64,000 nt of DNA from Marinobacter xestospongiae (GCF_023156385.1 NZ_JAKZAK010000001.1:310001-374000), one strand, 5' to 3'; counted from the first letter of the stretch, positions 18,684-28,610 are shown. Program-made: numbers and translations. Notes: a model not told the origin generated them from the sequence alone.

Positions 18684-19714
18684 TGAACAGTCCGGGCCGT
18701 CCCTATCGCATTGCCCTCAACGGCTACGGCCGGATCGGGCAATGCGTGCTGCGAGCGTTGTACGAAAACGGCTTTCGCGACCAGCTGCAGGTGGTCGCGA
18801 TCAATGAGCTGTCGGACATCGACACCATCGCCCACCTCACCAAGTACGACTCCACCCACGGGCGGTTTCGTGGGGAGGTGACTGTGGAGGCCGAGCGCTT
18901 GCTGGTCAATGGTGATCCCATCGCCGTATTGCGGGGCACCAGTCCGGAAGGGCTGCCCTGGGGTGATCTGGACATCGATCTGGTGCTGGAGTGCTCCGGC
19001 TCGTTCTCCGACCGCGCGACCGCTGAACAGCACCTGGCGGCGGGAGCCCGTCGGCTGCTGTTTTCACAACCCGCGGAAGCCGATGTCGATCGCACGGTAG
19101 TGTTTGGGGTTAATGAGCACTCACTATCTTCGGCGGATCGAATCGTTTCCAACGCGTCGTGCACCACCAACTGCATCGTGCCGGTCATCCGGGTGCTGGA
19201 TGAGGCTTTGGGGGTGGAGCAGGGCGTTACCACGACGATTCACGCGGCAATGAACGATCAGCCGGTTATCGACGCCTACCATCATCACGACCTGCGCCGG
19301 ACCCGCAGTGCATTGCAGAACATTGTGCCGGTGGATACTGGCCTGGCGCGGGGGATCGAGCGTCTGTTGCCGCAGATGAAAGGCCGTTTCAGCGCTGTGG
19401 CCATGCGGGTACCGACCACCAACGTGTCCGCCATCGATATGACCCTGAATGTGCGTCGGGAAACCTCGGTGGCGGAGGTAAACGCCCTGCTGCAGCAGGT
19501 GGCGGGTGGACCGCTGAAAGGCATCCTGGGCTACACCGACGAGCTGCTGGCGAGCTCCGATTTCAACCACGACGCCCACTCCGGCGTGGTGGATGGCGGC
19601 CAGACCCGGGTGACCGGCGGCCGCATGGTGAAGGTGCTGTGCTGGTTTGATAACGAGTGGGGCTTTGCCAACCGGATGCTGGACGTCAGCCGAAGCTGGC
19701 TGCAACTGAACTGA
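18683..19714 (+). CDS. epd: D-erythrose-4-phosphate dehydrogenase
   Basis: A 343-residue NAD-dependent enzyme of the GAPDH family; in the Epd branch it oxidises erythrose-4-phosphate towards pyridoxal phosphate synthesis. It shows the Rossmann start IALNGYGRIGQCVLRALYE, the catalytic SNASCTTNC (Cys near residue 155) and the C-terminal WFDNEWGFANRM. The segment AMNDQPVIDAYHHHDLRRTR is typical of Epd rather than glycolytic GAPDH. The order tkt-epd-pgk-fba is classic for gammaproteobacteria. A true gapA must lie elsewhere. Confidence 0.92.
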   Translation: MNSPGRPYRIALNGYGRIGQCVLRALYENGFRDQLQVVAINELSDIDTIAHLTKYDSTHGRFRGEVTVEAERLLVNGDPIAVLRGTSPEGLPWGDLDIDLVLECSGSFSDRATAEQHLAAGARRLLFSQPAEADVDRTVVFGVNEHSLSSADRIVSNASCTTNCIVPVIRVLDEALGVEQGVTTTIHAAMNDQPVIDAYHHHDLRRTRSALQNIVPVDTGLARGIERLLPQMKGRFSAVAMRVPTTNVSAIDMTLNVRRETSVAEVNALLQQVAGGPLKGILGYTDELLASSDFNHDAHSGVVDGGQTRVTGGRMVKVLCWFDNEWGFANRMLDVSRSWLQLN

Positions 19715-19750
19715 ACCCAACCTACTTAACATTTTTGAAGAGACGACCCT

Positions 19751-20911
19751 ATGGCCATCAAAAAAATGACCGATCTGGATCTCGCTGGTAAGCGCGTACT
19801 GATCCGGGAAGACCTGAACGTGCCCGTCAAGGACGGCAAGGTGACCAGTGATGCCCGGATCCGCGCTTCACTGCCGACCATCAAGGCGGCTTTGGACGCT
19901 GGCGCCAAGGTCATGCTGATGTCTCACCTGGGCCGACCGGAGGAAGGTGTTTTTGATCAGGCCGCGTCCATGCAGCCGGTGGCGGAGCACCTGTCCGGTC
20001 TGCTGGGTCAGGACGTACGTCTGGCCGCGGATTACCTGAATGGCGTTGATGTTGCCGATGGTGAGGTGGTGCTGTTCGAGAACGTCCGTTTCAACAAGGG
20101 CGAGAAAAAAGACGACGAAGCCCTGGCCAGGCAGTACGCCGCGCTTTGCGACGTGTATGTGATGGATGCCTTTGGCACCGCCCATCGTGCTCAGGCTTCC
20201 ACCCATGGCGTTGCCCGGTTTGCCCCGGAAGCCTGCGCCGGTCCGCTGCTGGCGGCCGAGCTGGAGGCTCTTGGCAAGGCGTTGGATAATCCGGCCAAGC
20301 CGGTGGTGGCCATTGTCGGTGGCTCCAAGGTGTCGACCAAGCTGGACGTGCTGAATGCCCTGTCCGAGATCTGCGATCAACTGATCGTTGGTGGCGGCAT
20401 TGCCAACACCTTCCTGGCCGCTGCCGGCCACCCGGTGGGCAAGTCGCTGTGCGAACACGACCTGGTTGATACAGCCAAAGCGATCGCCAGCAAGGTCAAC
20501 ATCCCGCTGCCGAGCGATGTGGTGGTGGCCAGTGAATTTGCTGAGACCGCTGAGGCGACGACCAAGTCCATTGACGAAGTGGCCGAGGGCGACATGATTC
20601 TGGATGTGGGCCCGCAGACTGCCGCCCAGTTCGCTGAGCTGCTGACTTCGGCCAGGACCATTCTGTGGAATGGCCCGGTAGGTGTGTTTGAGTTTGATCA
20701 GTTCGGTAACGGTACCAAAGCCCTCGCCGATGCCATCGCACAGAGCGATGCCTTCTCGCTGGCGGGCGGTGGTGACACCGTGGCGGCCGTTGACAAGTAC
20801 GGTGTGGCTGACAAGATTTCCTATATTTCCACCGGTGGCGGAGCCTTCTTGGAGTTTGTGGAAGGTAAGGTGCTGCCGGCGGTTGCGGTATTGGAAGAAC
20901 GCGGCGCTTGA
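19751..20911 (+). CDS. pgk: Phosphoglycerate kinase
   Basis: A 386-residue glycolytic/gluconeogenic kinase interconverting 1,3-bisphosphoglycerate and 3-phosphoglycerate. It has the N-terminal signature [19 protein letters not shown], the substrate-binding [12 protein letters not shown] near residue 60, [15 protein letters not shown] near residue 190 and the C-terminal [13 protein letters not shown]. Length is normal. It starts 36 bp after epd; the spacer carries a GAAGAGACG-type ribosome binding site. Confidence 0.98.
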   Translation: MAIKKMTDLDLAGKRVLIREDLNVPVKDGKVTSDARIRASLPTIKAALDAGAKVMLMSHLGRPEEGVFDQAASMQPVAEHLSGLLGQDVRLAADYLNGVDVADGEVVLFENVRFNKGEKKDDEALARQYAALCDVYVMDAFGTAHRAQASTHGVARFAPEACAGPLLAAELEALGKALDNPAKPVVAIVGGSKVSTKLDVLNALSEICDQLIVGGGIANTFLAAAGHPVGKSLCEHDLVDTAKAIASKVNIPLPSDVVVASEFAETAEATTKSIDEVAEGDMILDVGPQTAAQFAELLTSARTILWNGPVGVFEFDQFGNGTKALADAIAQSDAFSLAGGGDTVAAVDKYGVADKISYISTGGGAFLEFVEGKVLPAVAVLEERGA

Positions 20912-20953
20912 GGAATGCCGGCGGTTGTGGATGGCCGCCGCTCCCGAGTCGGA

Positions 20954-20980
20954 AGCCTGGGAAAGGCCCCGGGCTTTTTT
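20954..20980 (+). terminator. Intrinsic terminator/attenuator between pgk and fba
   Basis: The stem AGCCTGGG (20954-20961) and CCCGGGCT (20968-20975), with one G-U pair and a 6-base loop, runs into a six-T tract. It would end or reduce transcription before fba. Confidence 0.7.
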
Positions 20981-21021
20981 CGTTTTAAGCAGAATTCACA
21001 GAATTTGAGGAGATAGATCCC

Positions 21022-22086
21022 ATGGCCCTGATTTCGATGCGCCAGTTGCTGGACCACGCGGCTGAGTATGGCTACGGTGTGCCCGCGTTCAACGTCAATA
21101 ACCTGGAGCAGATGCGTGCGATCATGGAAGCGGCGGACAAGACCGATTCCCCGGTGATCGTGCAGGCCTCTGCCGGTGCCCGCAAGTATGCCGGTGCGCC
21201 GTTCCTGCGCCACCTGATCCTGGCGGCGGTGGAAGAGTTCCCCCATATCCCGGTGGTCATGCACCAGGATCACGGCACCAGTCCGGCGGTCTGCCAACGC
21301 TCCATCCAACTGGGCTTCAGCTCGGTGATGATGGACGGCTCCCTGGGTGAGGACGGCAAGACCCCGACCTCCTACGAGTACAACGTAAACGTTACCCGCC
21401 GTACCGTGGAAATGGCCCACGCCTGTGGTGTCTCGGTTGAGGGCGAGCTGGGTTGTCTGGGCTCCCTGGAGACCGGTCAGGCCGGTGAGGAAGACGGCAT
21501 TGGTGCCGAAGGTACCCTCAGCCACGAGCAGATGCTTACTGATCCGGAAGAGGCGGCGGATTTCGTCAAGAAAACCCACGTTGACGCCCTGGCCATTGCC
21601 ATCGGTACCAGCCACGGCGCCTACAAGTTCACCCGTCCGCCTACCGGTGACATCCTGGCGATTGACCAGATCAAGGCCATCCACAAGCGCATTCCGGACA
21701 CCCACCTGGTGATGCACGGCTCCAGTTCCGTGCCCCAGGACTGGCTGGCGATCATCAACGAGTTTGGTGGCGAGATTCCGGAAACCTACGGCGTGCCAGT
21801 GGAAGAAATTGTTGAAGGCATCAAGCACGGTGTTCGCAAGGTCAACATCGATACTGACCTGCGCCTGGCCAGTACCGGTGCCATCCGTCGCTTCCTGGCA
21901 AACAACACCGCCGAGTTTGATCCGCGCAAATACCTCAAGGAATCCATGAAGGCGATGACGGATATCTGCGTGGACCGTTACGAAGCCTTCGGCACTGCCG
22001 GCAATGCCAGCAAGATCAAGGCGATGGATCTGGAAGTCATGTTCCAGCGCTACGAAGCCGGTGAGCTGGACCCGAAGGTCAACTGA
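21022..22086 (+). CDS. fba: Fructose-bisphosphate aldolase, class II
   Basis: A 354-residue zinc-dependent aldolase joining or splitting fructose-1,6-bisphosphate. The zinc-site block is [20 protein letters not shown] near residues 75-95. [20 protein letters not shown] follows, then the glycine-rich [12 protein letters not shown] and VMHGSSSVP. The N-terminus [20 protein letters not shown] is typical of the CbbA/Calvin-type subgroup found in many Proteobacteria. GGAGATAGATCCC precedes the ATG. A strong terminator follows. Confidence 0.97.
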   Translation: MALISMRQLLDHAAEYGYGVPAFNVNNLEQMRAIMEAADKTDSPVIVQASAGARKYAGAPFLRHLILAAVEEFPHIPVVMHQDHGTSPAVCQRSIQLGFSSVMMDGSLGEDGKTPTSYEYNVNVTRRTVEMAHACGVSVEGELGCLGSLETGQAGEEDGIGAEGTLSHEQMLTDPEEAADFVKKTHVDALAIAIGTSHGAYKFTRPPTGDILAIDQIKAIHKRIPDTHLVMHGSSSVPQDWLAIINEFGGEIPETYGVPVEEIVEGIKHGVRKVNIDTDLRLASTGAIRRFLANNTAEFDPRKYLKESMKAMTDICVDRYEAFGTAGNASKIKAMDLEVMFQRYEAGELDPKVN

Positions 22087-22116
22087 TCCACACCGCACTG
22101 CGCATGTAATCATCTG

Positions 22117-22141
22117 GGGCGGCCTTCGGGCCGCCCTTTTT
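22117..22141 (+). terminator. Intrinsic terminator after fba
   Basis: GGGCGGCC-TTCG-GGCCGCCC followed by TTTTT: a perfect 8-bp stem with a stable UUCG tetraloop. Confidence 0.93.
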
Positions 22142-22164
22142 CATGGTTAATCAGAGGCTCCCCC

Positions 22165-22191
22165 AAAAAAAAGCCCGCCGGGTGGGCGGGC
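22165..22191 (-). terminator. Intrinsic terminator of the minus-strand amino acid operon
   Basis: On the minus strand GCCCGCC (22191-22185) and GGCGGGC (22179-22173) form a stem followed by eight Ts (22172-22165). It ends the operon that finishes at 22266. Confidence 0.9.
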
Positions 22192-22265
22192 GAAGGTGCC
22201 GGGGCACCGGGAGTCCAGAGGAATGGACGAAGGGAATCGGGCCTTGGGGTTAAGTCAGAAGCTCG

Positions 22266-23513
22266 TTAAAACCGGTTGATGCGATAAGGCGTGAGGTCTA
22301 TCCGGGTGTCCTGTTGGGTCATCCGGGCGGCCAGCAACTCCGAGGTGATGGCGGCCTGGGTCAGTCCCAGATGCTGGTGACCGAACGCCGCATATACCGA
22401 AGGTTGTTGCGGGTGCTGGTCGATCACCGGCAACGAGTCCGGCAGGGTGGGGCGATAGCCCATCCAGGTGGTGTGATCCTGGGTGACCGGCTCCGCATCG
22501 GCCAGCAGGGCGCTGGCATGATGGCGCAGGGTATCGAAGCGCTGCTCGATCGGCGGCTGATCGAGCCCGCCGAGCTCAGACATGCCGACCACCCGCAGGC
22601 CGCAGCTCATTGGCGTCATCACCACATGGCGGTCCGCCGATCCCACCGGGCGGCGGAGAACGCTGCCGGCCCGGGGCAATGTCAGGTGGTATCCTCGTTC
22701 CGCCTGAAGCGGGACATCGACACCGGTGGATTTAAGCAGTTGTCGGCTCCACGCACCGCAGGCAATGACCAGCTGGTGTGCATCCACCGCGCCCTGTTCG
22801 GTGACCGCCTGTGCCGCCATCTGTCCGCCTCGGACGCTGATGACCTGGGTTTGCTGGAAGCGTCCATCCGCCTCCATGAAGCGTTCGAACAGCCGCTGCA
22901 CCAGATGGTAGGGATCTCGTACCTGGTGCGACGCGGGTAGCAACAGGCCGTGACGTACCCGCTCATTCAGCCCTGGCTCCAGCTCGGCAACCCCGGCGGC
23001 TGACAGCACGGTGCTGTCAATGCCCCAGCCGGCCAGCTTCTCCGCCTGCTGCTCGGCCTGGCTCCCGGCGTGCTCCGCCTCCCAGACCTGCAGGTAGCCG
23101 GACGGCACCAGTTCGTCGATCAGGTCCAGCCGCCGCAGCAGCCGTTGCCAGGCGCCCAGGGCTGACTGGTTCAGTGCCCGAAGCCCTTGCTGTCCCACCT
23201 GCACCTGCCTGGGACTGGCAGCTTTCACGAACCGCCATAACCAGGGCGTGATCTGCGGCCAGTGTGCCAGTGGCAGTGACACCGGGCCGCGAGGATTGGC
23301 CCACAGCAGCGGCGCCGCTTTGAGTGTGTCAGGGGTGGCCAGCGGGTCGTTCAGTTCTGTGGCAAGAAAACCGGCGTTGCCGAAGGACGCACCTTCACCC
23401 GGGCGACTCCGGTCAAGCAGGGTGACCTGGCGGCCCCGCTGCTGCAGGGCGATGGCGATGCTCAGGCCCACCACGCCGGCTCCCACAACAACGGTTTCAC
23501 ATGGCTGATTCAT
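22266..23513 (-). CDS. FAD-dependent D-amino acid dehydrogenase-like oxidoreductase (DAO family)
   Basis: A 415-residue DAO-family flavoprotein with the FAD-binding start TVVVGAGVVGLSIAIALQQR. The second glycine-rich/flavin segment is LVIACGAWSRQLLKSTGVD near residue 250, and the C-terminal motif is VYAAFGHQHLGLTQAAITSE. It resembles DadA-type quinone-linked D-amino acid dehydrogenases or D-hydroxyproline dehydrogenases. It follows the NhaC-type transporter gene by 3 bp and sits in an operon with an ornithine cyclodeaminase/ketimine reductase-like gene. Oxidation of an imported D-amino or imino acid to its imine is a reasonable guess; the substrate is not visible. Confidence 0.85.
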   Translation of the reverse strand: MNQPCETVVVGAGVVGLSIAIALQQRGRQVTLLDRSRPGEGASFGNAGFLATELNDPLATPDTLKAAPLLWANPRGPVSLPLAHWPQITPWLWRFVKAASPRQVQVGQQGLRALNQSALGAWQRLLRRLDLIDELVPSGYLQVWEAEHAGSQAEQQAEKLAGWGIDSTVLSAAGVAELEPGLNERVRHGLLLPASHQVRDPYHLVQRLFERFMEADGRFQQTQVISVRGGQMAAQAVTEQGAVDAHQLVIACGAWSRQLLKSTGVDVPLQAERGYHLTLPRAGSVLRRPVGSADRHVVMTPMSCGLRVVGMSELGGLDQPPIEQRFDTLRHHASALLADAEPVTQDHTTWMGYRPTLPDSLPVIDQHPQQPSVYAAFGHQHLGLTQAAITSELLAARMTQQDTRIDLTPYRINRF

Positions 23514-23516
23514 GGC

Positions 23517-24992
23517 TCAGGCTTCCTGCTGCTCGCCAATCAGGCCGGGACCGGAGGCATTGCTCTCACTCTCAGTGGTTTCGGCGCGCTTGGAAAACCA
23601 GCCCAGTTGGGCGTAAAGAATGCCGAACAGTGGTGAGAGCCAGCAGGCAAAGGCCAGCGGAATATAGAGCAGGGCAGACAGGTCGCCGTTGACCACCGTC
23701 AGTCCCAGTGCGCCCATCACAAAGGCACCACCGGCATTCCAGGGCACCAGCGGGGACACCAGCGTGCCACCTTCCTCAATCGCCCGCGACAGGTTCAGCC
23801 GGGAGTAGCCCAGCTTGTCGTAGGCGGGCTTGTACATCCGGCCAGGCAGGGCGATGGACAGGTACACATCGCCGGAGACAATGTTGGTGGCGATGGAGGT
23901 GAGGATGGCGCTGGTCTGCAGCCCACGGAACCGGGTAATGACCTGCATGATGGCGGCTACCACCGATTCCAGGCAGCGGGTGCGCTCGAGGGCGCCGCCG
24001 AAGGCCAGGGCAAACATCATCAGCGTGACCACCCAGGTCATGGAGGTCACACCCCCTCGGTTGAGCAGGCTGTTGAGGGCGTCATCACCGGTATCAATGC
24101 TGTAGCCCGCATGGGCGAAGGTCAGCGCGTCATGGATGCCGGCTCCCTGATCCAGAACCGCGACGACGCCACCGAGCACGGCGCCGGTGAACAGGGCCGG
24201 AATCGGTGAAATGCGCAGAAAGGCCATCACGATCACCACCAGCAGCGGTAGCGCCTGCCAGAACCCGAAGTCGAAGTTGGCGCTCAGCCCTTCCTGAATG
24301 GCAGCAATGCGTGCCAGGGAGTCACCAGAGGTTTCGGTGGAACCACCAACCACGTAATAGATCACCAGCGCGATCAGCATGGCCGGAATGGTGGTCGGGA
24401 GCATGTTGCGGATGTGCTCGAAGATATTGGTTTCGGTCACGGCCGGTGCCAGGTTGGTGGTGTCTGACAGAGGCGAGATTTTGTCACCAAAGAAGGCGCC
24501 GGATACCACGGCGCCGGCGGTCCAGTAGATGGGCACACCAAACGCATTGCCGATGCCGATCAGCGCCAGACCAATGGTGCCGACGGTGGTCCAGGATGAG
24601 CCGATCGACAGCGAAATCAGTGAACACATCAGCATGGTGGCAGCGAGGAACCAGGAGGGATCGATCAGCTCAAGGCCGACGTGAATCAGCAGCGGTACCG
24701 TACCGCTGGCCAGCCAGGTCCCGACCAGCATGCCAACGATGATCAGGGTGGCGATCGAAGGCATAGCGACATGAAGCACGTGGAAGGCGCCGCCTTCGAT
24801 GTCCTTCCAGCGGTAGCCCTGGGCCCAGCCAACGATTGCAGTGATGGCGAAGCCAATGGCCAGTGGAATGTGGGGAGTAAAGTCGTCGTAGTAGAAGATC
24901 TGTATCCCCAGCAGCCCGATCGTGAGCACGATGGGAATCAGGGCAATCGGGAGGGCGGGCATGGCGACCGTTGGGGTGTTGGTATCCGACAT
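23517..24992 (-). CDS. NhaC-family Na+/H+ antiporter-like transporter
   Basis: A 491-residue inner-membrane protein with about 11-12 hydrophobic segments. It has the family blocks ISLSIGSSWTTVGTIGLALIG and SGAFFGDKISPLSDTTNLAP near residues 140-195, and GGTLVSPLVPWNAGGAFVMG near 420. NhaC relatives include Na+/H+ and malate-Na+/lactate antiporters. Within catabolic operons such proteins often carry the substrate (inference). The ATG at 24992 was chosen because TGAGGA lies 7 bases upstream; an in-frame ATG at 25013 has no such site. Confidence 0.88.
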   Translation of the reverse strand: MSDTNTPTVAMPALPIALIPIVLTIGLLGIQIFYYDDFTPHIPLAIGFAITAIVGWAQGYRWKDIEGGAFHVLHVAMPSIATLIIVGMLVGTWLASGTVPLLIHVGLELIDPSWFLAATMLMCSLISLSIGSSWTTVGTIGLALIGIGNAFGVPIYWTAGAVVSGAFFGDKISPLSDTTNLAPAVTETNIFEHIRNMLPTTIPAMLIALVIYYVVGGSTETSGDSLARIAAIQEGLSANFDFGFWQALPLLVVIVMAFLRISPIPALFTGAVLGGVVAVLDQGAGIHDALTFAHAGYSIDTGDDALNSLLNRGGVTSMTWVVTLMMFALAFGGALERTRCLESVVAAIMQVITRFRGLQTSAILTSIATNIVSGDVYLSIALPGRMYKPAYDKLGYSRLNLSRAIEEGGTLVSPLVPWNAGGAFVMGALGLTVVNGDLSALLYIPLAFACWLSPLFGILYAQLGWFSKRAETTESESNASGPGLIGEQQEA

Positions 24993-25073
24993 GGTGCGGT
25001 CCTCAGGGTGCATTGTTGTTATGGCACAGCGCTTATGGTGACGCCGGCGCGGAGGGAGCGCCAGCGAACCGAT

Positions 25074-26039
25074 TCATGCTGCGTGGTGTGTCGCCTGGCG
25101 GTAGGCCAGGATGGCCGCGGCAAGATCCTCTTCCGAGGTGCCGACGGATTTGAACACAGTGATGGCCTCGACGGCTGACGGCAGCCCGGCACGCCCGGCA
25201 TGGTGGCCGCCGCAGAGGTCGCGGAACTCTGCCAGAACGTCCTGCTCAGTGATGGCGCCCTCTCGGATCGGGTCAATCAGGTCACCGGTTTCCTTGAGCG
25301 CGCCAGCGCGGGTGTCGACAAAGACGCTGCCGCGGGTCATGACGGCGTTGTCGGCTTCGCGCATTGCCGGTGTGAAGCTGCCCACCAGGTCCAGGTGGGT
25401 GCCGGGCCGGAGCCAGTCGCCCTGGATCAGCGGGTGATTGGCGAGGGTGGCGCAACTGACAATATCGGCCTGCGCCACCGCTTCGGCGAGCCCGTCCACG
25501 GCGACCTGTTCGCAGGTGATGCCTTCGGCGGCCAGGGTATTGATGCAGTTAGCCACCGAGTTGTCGTCAATTCCCCACACCAGCACCCGTTCAATATCCC
25601 GCACGGCCAGGTGGGCCGGGATCAGGTGAGTGGCCATCCGTCCGCTACCCACCATCAGCAGGGTTTTGGCATCCGGACGTGACAGGTAGCGGGAGGCCAG
25701 GGCCGAGGCGGCCGCGGTGCGCCGGGCGGTGATGGTATTACCGTCCATTTCCGCCAGGTGATGGCCGGTACGGCCGCAGCTCAGCAGGTAGTGACTGGTA
25801 AGGCCGGGAATCTGGCGTTTGTTGTTGCCGGGAAATACGTTGACCTGTTTAACGCCAACGTACTCGTTCTCGATCCAGGCGGGCATCAGCAGCAGGGTGG
25901 CGTCCGGGTCGTCACCCACATGAATGTGGTGGTGGTGGCGGATGGGTACGACGATGTCGCGGGTAAACGCCTCATCGAGGGCATTGATCAGGTCTTCCCA
26001 GGGCAAACACGCGGCAACTTGATCGGCTGAGAGATACAT
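25074..26039 (-). CDS. Ornithine cyclodeaminase/mu-crystallin family protein
   Basis: About 321 residues. It shows AACLPWEDLINALDEAF, HIHVGDDPDATLLLMPAW, the conserved NVFPGNNKRQIPGL and the Rossmann segment TLLMVGSGRMATHLIPAHLA. Family members include ornithine cyclodeaminase, alanine dehydrogenase and delta-1-pyrroline-2-carboxylate/ketimine reductases. Next to a DAO-family dehydrogenase the imine reductase role fits best, but the true reaction is unknown. ATG 26039 has AGGAG eleven bases upstream and is preferred over an ATG at 26075. It is the first gene of the operon, divergent from the AraC regulator. Confidence 0.87.
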   Translation of the reverse strand: MYLSADQVAACLPWEDLINALDEAFTRDIVVPIRHHHHIHVGDDPDATLLLMPAWIENEYVGVKQVNVFPGNNKRQIPGLTSHYLLSCGRTGHHLAEMDGNTITARRTAAASALASRYLSRPDAKTLLMVGSGRMATHLIPAHLAVRDIERVLVWGIDDNSVANCINTLAAEGITCEQVAVDGLAEAVAQADIVSCATLANHPLIQGDWLRPGTHLDLVGSFTPAMREADNAVMTRGSVFVDTRAGALKETGDLIDPIREGAITEQDVLAEFRDLCGGHHAGRAGLPSAVEAITVFKSVGTSEEDLAAAILAYRQATHHAA

Positions 26040-26202
26040 GCAATTCTCCTGTAAGTTGTCATCGGGGTGAAACACCTCGCTATGTGATCGAGTCTATCTG
26101 GGGTTTCCCGGATGCCTTTGTTTCAGAATCCACACTCGTTGTCTGAGTGTCGCGAATGCATCAGCGTCCAGGGACCGGGCCGGCAGTTACAGGTCGATAA
26201 CC

Positions 26203-27015
26203 ATGGGGCAGACCCTGCTTCGAAAGAATCGGATCGCCCGCACCAGCGGCGAACACCGCCACGATTTCCCCCAGTTGCTGCTGGGGTGTCGCGGCGTCAC
26301 CGAGTGCGAGTTTGACAGCAACGGTCAGGGGGTCGGTCCCGACAAGATGGTGCTGGTGCCGGGAGATGCCAGTCACGGCTATGAAGGTAAGGGGGAGGAC
26401 AGCGAACTGCTGGTGATTGATATCCAGTTCGACGATCCGGCGGTTCAATTGTTTGAGTCCACCGCCGACCGGGCGCTTAACGATCATCTGTTCAACAGCC
26501 CCCGCTTTCTGGATATGTCACCGTCGATTCGCTCGCTGGTGGCTCACGCTGCCTGGCAACTGGGGCACCCGACCACGACGGGTGACAGCGGGCAGGTGCT
26601 GGCCCAGCAGTGGGCCCTGATGCTGATTGCCCAGATCTATCAGACGCTGGAGCAGTCACCTGAGCATGCGTCGCGAAGGCAGCTGCTCAGCCCGGCGCTA
26701 CTGAACCGGCTCATTGATCAGCGCATCGCCGAGCCTTTGGATAATCGCCAACTTGCCCACCTGCTCAACATGAGTGTGAGCCGCCTGCATCGGCTTTTTG
26801 TGATGGAATTTGAGGCAACGCCCCAGCAGTACATCATGAGCCGACGGATGGAATGGGCTCGCCACTGGCTGAAGCTGAGCCAGAAACCCGTTGGGGTGAT
26901 TGCCCTTGATCTCGGCTTTGCCGATACCGCCAGTTTCTCCCGGGCCTTCCAGCGTTGCTGTGGTGTGTCTCCCAGCCGTTTCCGCCAGCAACAGCCGGGT
27001 CTGTCCGCTGTCTGA
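26203..27015 (+). CDS. AraC-family transcriptional regulator
   Basis: A 270-residue regulator with an N-terminal cupin-like sensor (RTSGEHRHDFPQLLLGC, then MVLVPGDASHGYEG). The C-terminal AraC double helix-turn-helix spans about residues 165-262 (LAHLLNMSVSRLHRLFVMEF, then VIALDLGFADTASFSRAFQR and GVSPSRFR). It is divergent from the Ocd-NhaC-DAO operon across 163 bp and is very probably its ligand-responsive activator. Confidence 0.9.
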   Translation: MGQTLLRKNRIARTSGEHRHDFPQLLLGCRGVTECEFDSNGQGVGPDKMVLVPGDASHGYEGKGEDSELLVIDIQFDDPAVQLFESTADRALNDHLFNSPRFLDMSPSIRSLVAHAAWQLGHPTTTGDSGQVLAQQWALMLIAQIYQTLEQSPEHASRRQLLSPALLNRLIDQRIAEPLDNRQLAHLLNMSVSRLHRLFVMEFEATPQQYIMSRRMEWARHWLKLSQKPVGVIALDLGFADTASFSRAFQRCCGVSPSRFRQQQPGLSAV

Positions 27016-27018
27016 TAT

Positions 27019-27035
27019 CGATCAATAATTGATCG
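27019..27035. repeat. 17-bp palindrome after the AraC gene
   Basis: CGATCAAT-A-ATTGATCG is a perfect inverted repeat starting 4 bases after the araC-type stop codon and 98 bases before cbpA. Without a T-tract it is a weak terminator. It could be an operator. Confidence 0.5.
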
Positions 27036-27132
27036 TTCCTGTCTTGTAAATTTCCTCGAATCACCAAATATTTGTTATCAGAGGGTGGCGTTGAGCGCTG
27101 CCCGTTCTGACCGCTTTGGTGTGAGAGGAATC

Positions 27133-28080
27133 ATGGACTTCAAGGACTACTACGCCGCTCTCGGGGTGGGTGAGTCGGCCTCGCCCGAGGAGATCAAGAA
27201 GGCCTACCGGAAGCTGGCACGGAAGTATCACCCCGACGTCAGCACCGAGGCCGATGCCGACAACCGCTTCAAGGACATTGGCGAAGCCTACGAAGTGCTC
27301 AAGGACCCGGAGAAACGGGCAGAGTATGACCAGCTTCGCGCCTACCGCGATCGCGGCGGCGAGTTTACACCGCCACCCGGCTGGGAAAGCAGCTCGGGGT
27401 TCGCCGGCGGAGGCTATACCGAGGCCGATGCCCGCCAGTTCAGCGACTTCTTCGAATCCATCTTTGGCCGTGCCGGCGGTTTTGGGACCGGACCGGGTTA
27501 CCAGGCGCGTCGGCGTGGAGAGGATGTCCACGCCCGTCTCGCGTTGTTTCTGGAAGAGGCCTATCACGGCTGCGACAAACAGGTTCGTTTCACCGTCCAT
27601 GAAGTGGACGACCAGGGACGCCTCCGTGCCCGCCAGAAAACCCTCAACGTCAAAGTGCCCGCCGGACTGCGAGAGGGCCAGCATATGCGCCTGAAGGGGC
27701 AGGGCTCACCCGGCCAGAACGGTGGCGAGCATGGCGATCTGTTTATCGAAATCTCGCTGGCGCCCCACCCGATGTTCAGTGTCGAAGGCCGGGATGTCCT
27801 GGTGACGGTTCCGGTCACCCCCTGGGAGGCCGCCCTGGGGGGCAGCATCACCGTGCCAACCGTTGGTGGCCGGGTCAGCGTCAACGTACCGCGGGGATCT
27901 TCCAGTGGTCGCAAGCTCCGCCTCAAGGGCAAGGGGTTGCCGGGCAAGCACCCCGGCGACCAGATCGTGGTGCTGCAGGTGGTGATGCCGGAACAGCACA
28001 GCGATGAGGCCGAAGCACTGTATCAGCAGTTGGCGAAGGCGGAAAAAGCCTTCAACCCACGTGAACGCATGGGCGTGTGA
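27133..28080 (+). CDS. cbpA: Curved DNA-binding protein, DnaJ-family co-chaperone
   Basis: A 315-residue class II DnaJ homologue. The J domain occupies residues 1-70 ([20 protein letters not shown], with HPD in KYHPDVSTE). A G/F-rich linker follows, then the two C-terminal substrate-binding domains ([19 protein letters not shown], then [13 protein letters not shown] and GDLFIEI). There is no zinc-finger domain, which separates it from DnaJ. ATG 27133 was chosen because AGAGGA is 5 bases upstream and the J domain begins at once. It is followed 13 bp later by its modulator gene cbpM. Confidence 0.95.
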   Translation: MDFKDYYAALGVGESASPEEIKKAYRKLARKYHPDVSTEADADNRFKDIGEAYEVLKDPEKRAEYDQLRAYRDRGGEFTPPPGWESSSGFAGGGYTEADARQFSDFFESIFGRAGGFGTGPGYQARRRGEDVHARLALFLEEAYHGCDKQVRFTVHEVDDQGRLRARQKTLNVKVPAGLREGQHMRLKGQGSPGQNGGEHGDLFIEISLAPHPMFSVEGRDVLVTVPVTPWEAALGGSITVPTVGGRVSVNVPRGSSSGRKLRLKGKGLPGKHPGDQIVVLQVVMPEQHSDEAEALYQQLAKAEKAFNPRERMGV

Positions 28081-28093
28081 GCTGGAGAGAGTG

Positions 28094-28432
28094 ATGGAAC
28101 GACAGCAACCCAATATCGAGGTCGAGCTGCTGGAGCAGCAGGCAACCTTCAGCCTGCGGGAACTTTGCGAGCGCGGCGATGTGCATGCGGAGTTTGTGGT
28201 CAAGCTGGTGAGCTATGGCGTGATCTCGCCACTGGCTGAGGGGCAGGTCACCGAGTGGCGTTTCGACCTGCCTTCGCTGGCCCGCCTGCAGAAGGCTCAG
28301 CGTCTGCAGCGGGACCTGAAACTCAATCTTCCGGGCCTGGCCATGTCGCTGGATTTACTGGACGACGTCAACGAGCTGCGGCGGGAAGTGGAGCGGCTGA
28401 ATCAGCGTGTCAGGCAGTTGATGGGGGAGTGA
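28094..28432 (+). CDS. cbpM: Chaperone modulator CbpM
   Basis: About 112 residues, close to the 101 of E. coli CbpM, which binds the J domain of CbpA and blocks its co-chaperone and DNA-binding activity. It has a MerR-like N-terminus (FSLRELCERGDVHAEFVVKL, then SYGVISPL) and a C-terminal coiled coil (LLDDVNELRREVERLNQRVR). GGAGAG precedes the ATG at 28094. The 13-bp gap after cbpA shows co-transcription. Confidence 0.93.
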   Translation: MERQQPNIEVELLEQQATFSLRELCERGDVHAEFVVKLVSYGVISPLAEGQVTEWRFDLPSLARLQKAQRLQRDLKLNLPGLAMSLDLLDDVNELRREVERLNQRVRQLMGE

Positions 28433-28583
28433 TTGTGAGTATGGTGAGCAATCAATCAAAGATTACTAATTCGTAACAAAATTATTTTCTGTCTATAAAT
28501 TCAGCAATAACAATGCGTTAGGTTCTGTTTTTGCGAGCTTTGCGTCGCCATTGGGGACATGCAGTGTAGACAACCAAAAAAAT

Positions 28584-28597
28584 GGGAATAAAATCCC
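28584..28597. promoter_or_regulatory. GGGA-N6-TCCC palindrome, copy 1
   Basis: GGGAATAAAATCCC followed by AA. The half-sites, the A/T-only spacer and the trailing AA also occur at 28611 and 30273. It is a candidate operator for the DUF6502 protein encoded at 30291-31136. Confidence 0.6.
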
Positions 28598-28610
28598 AAT
28601 CCAAGTTTCA

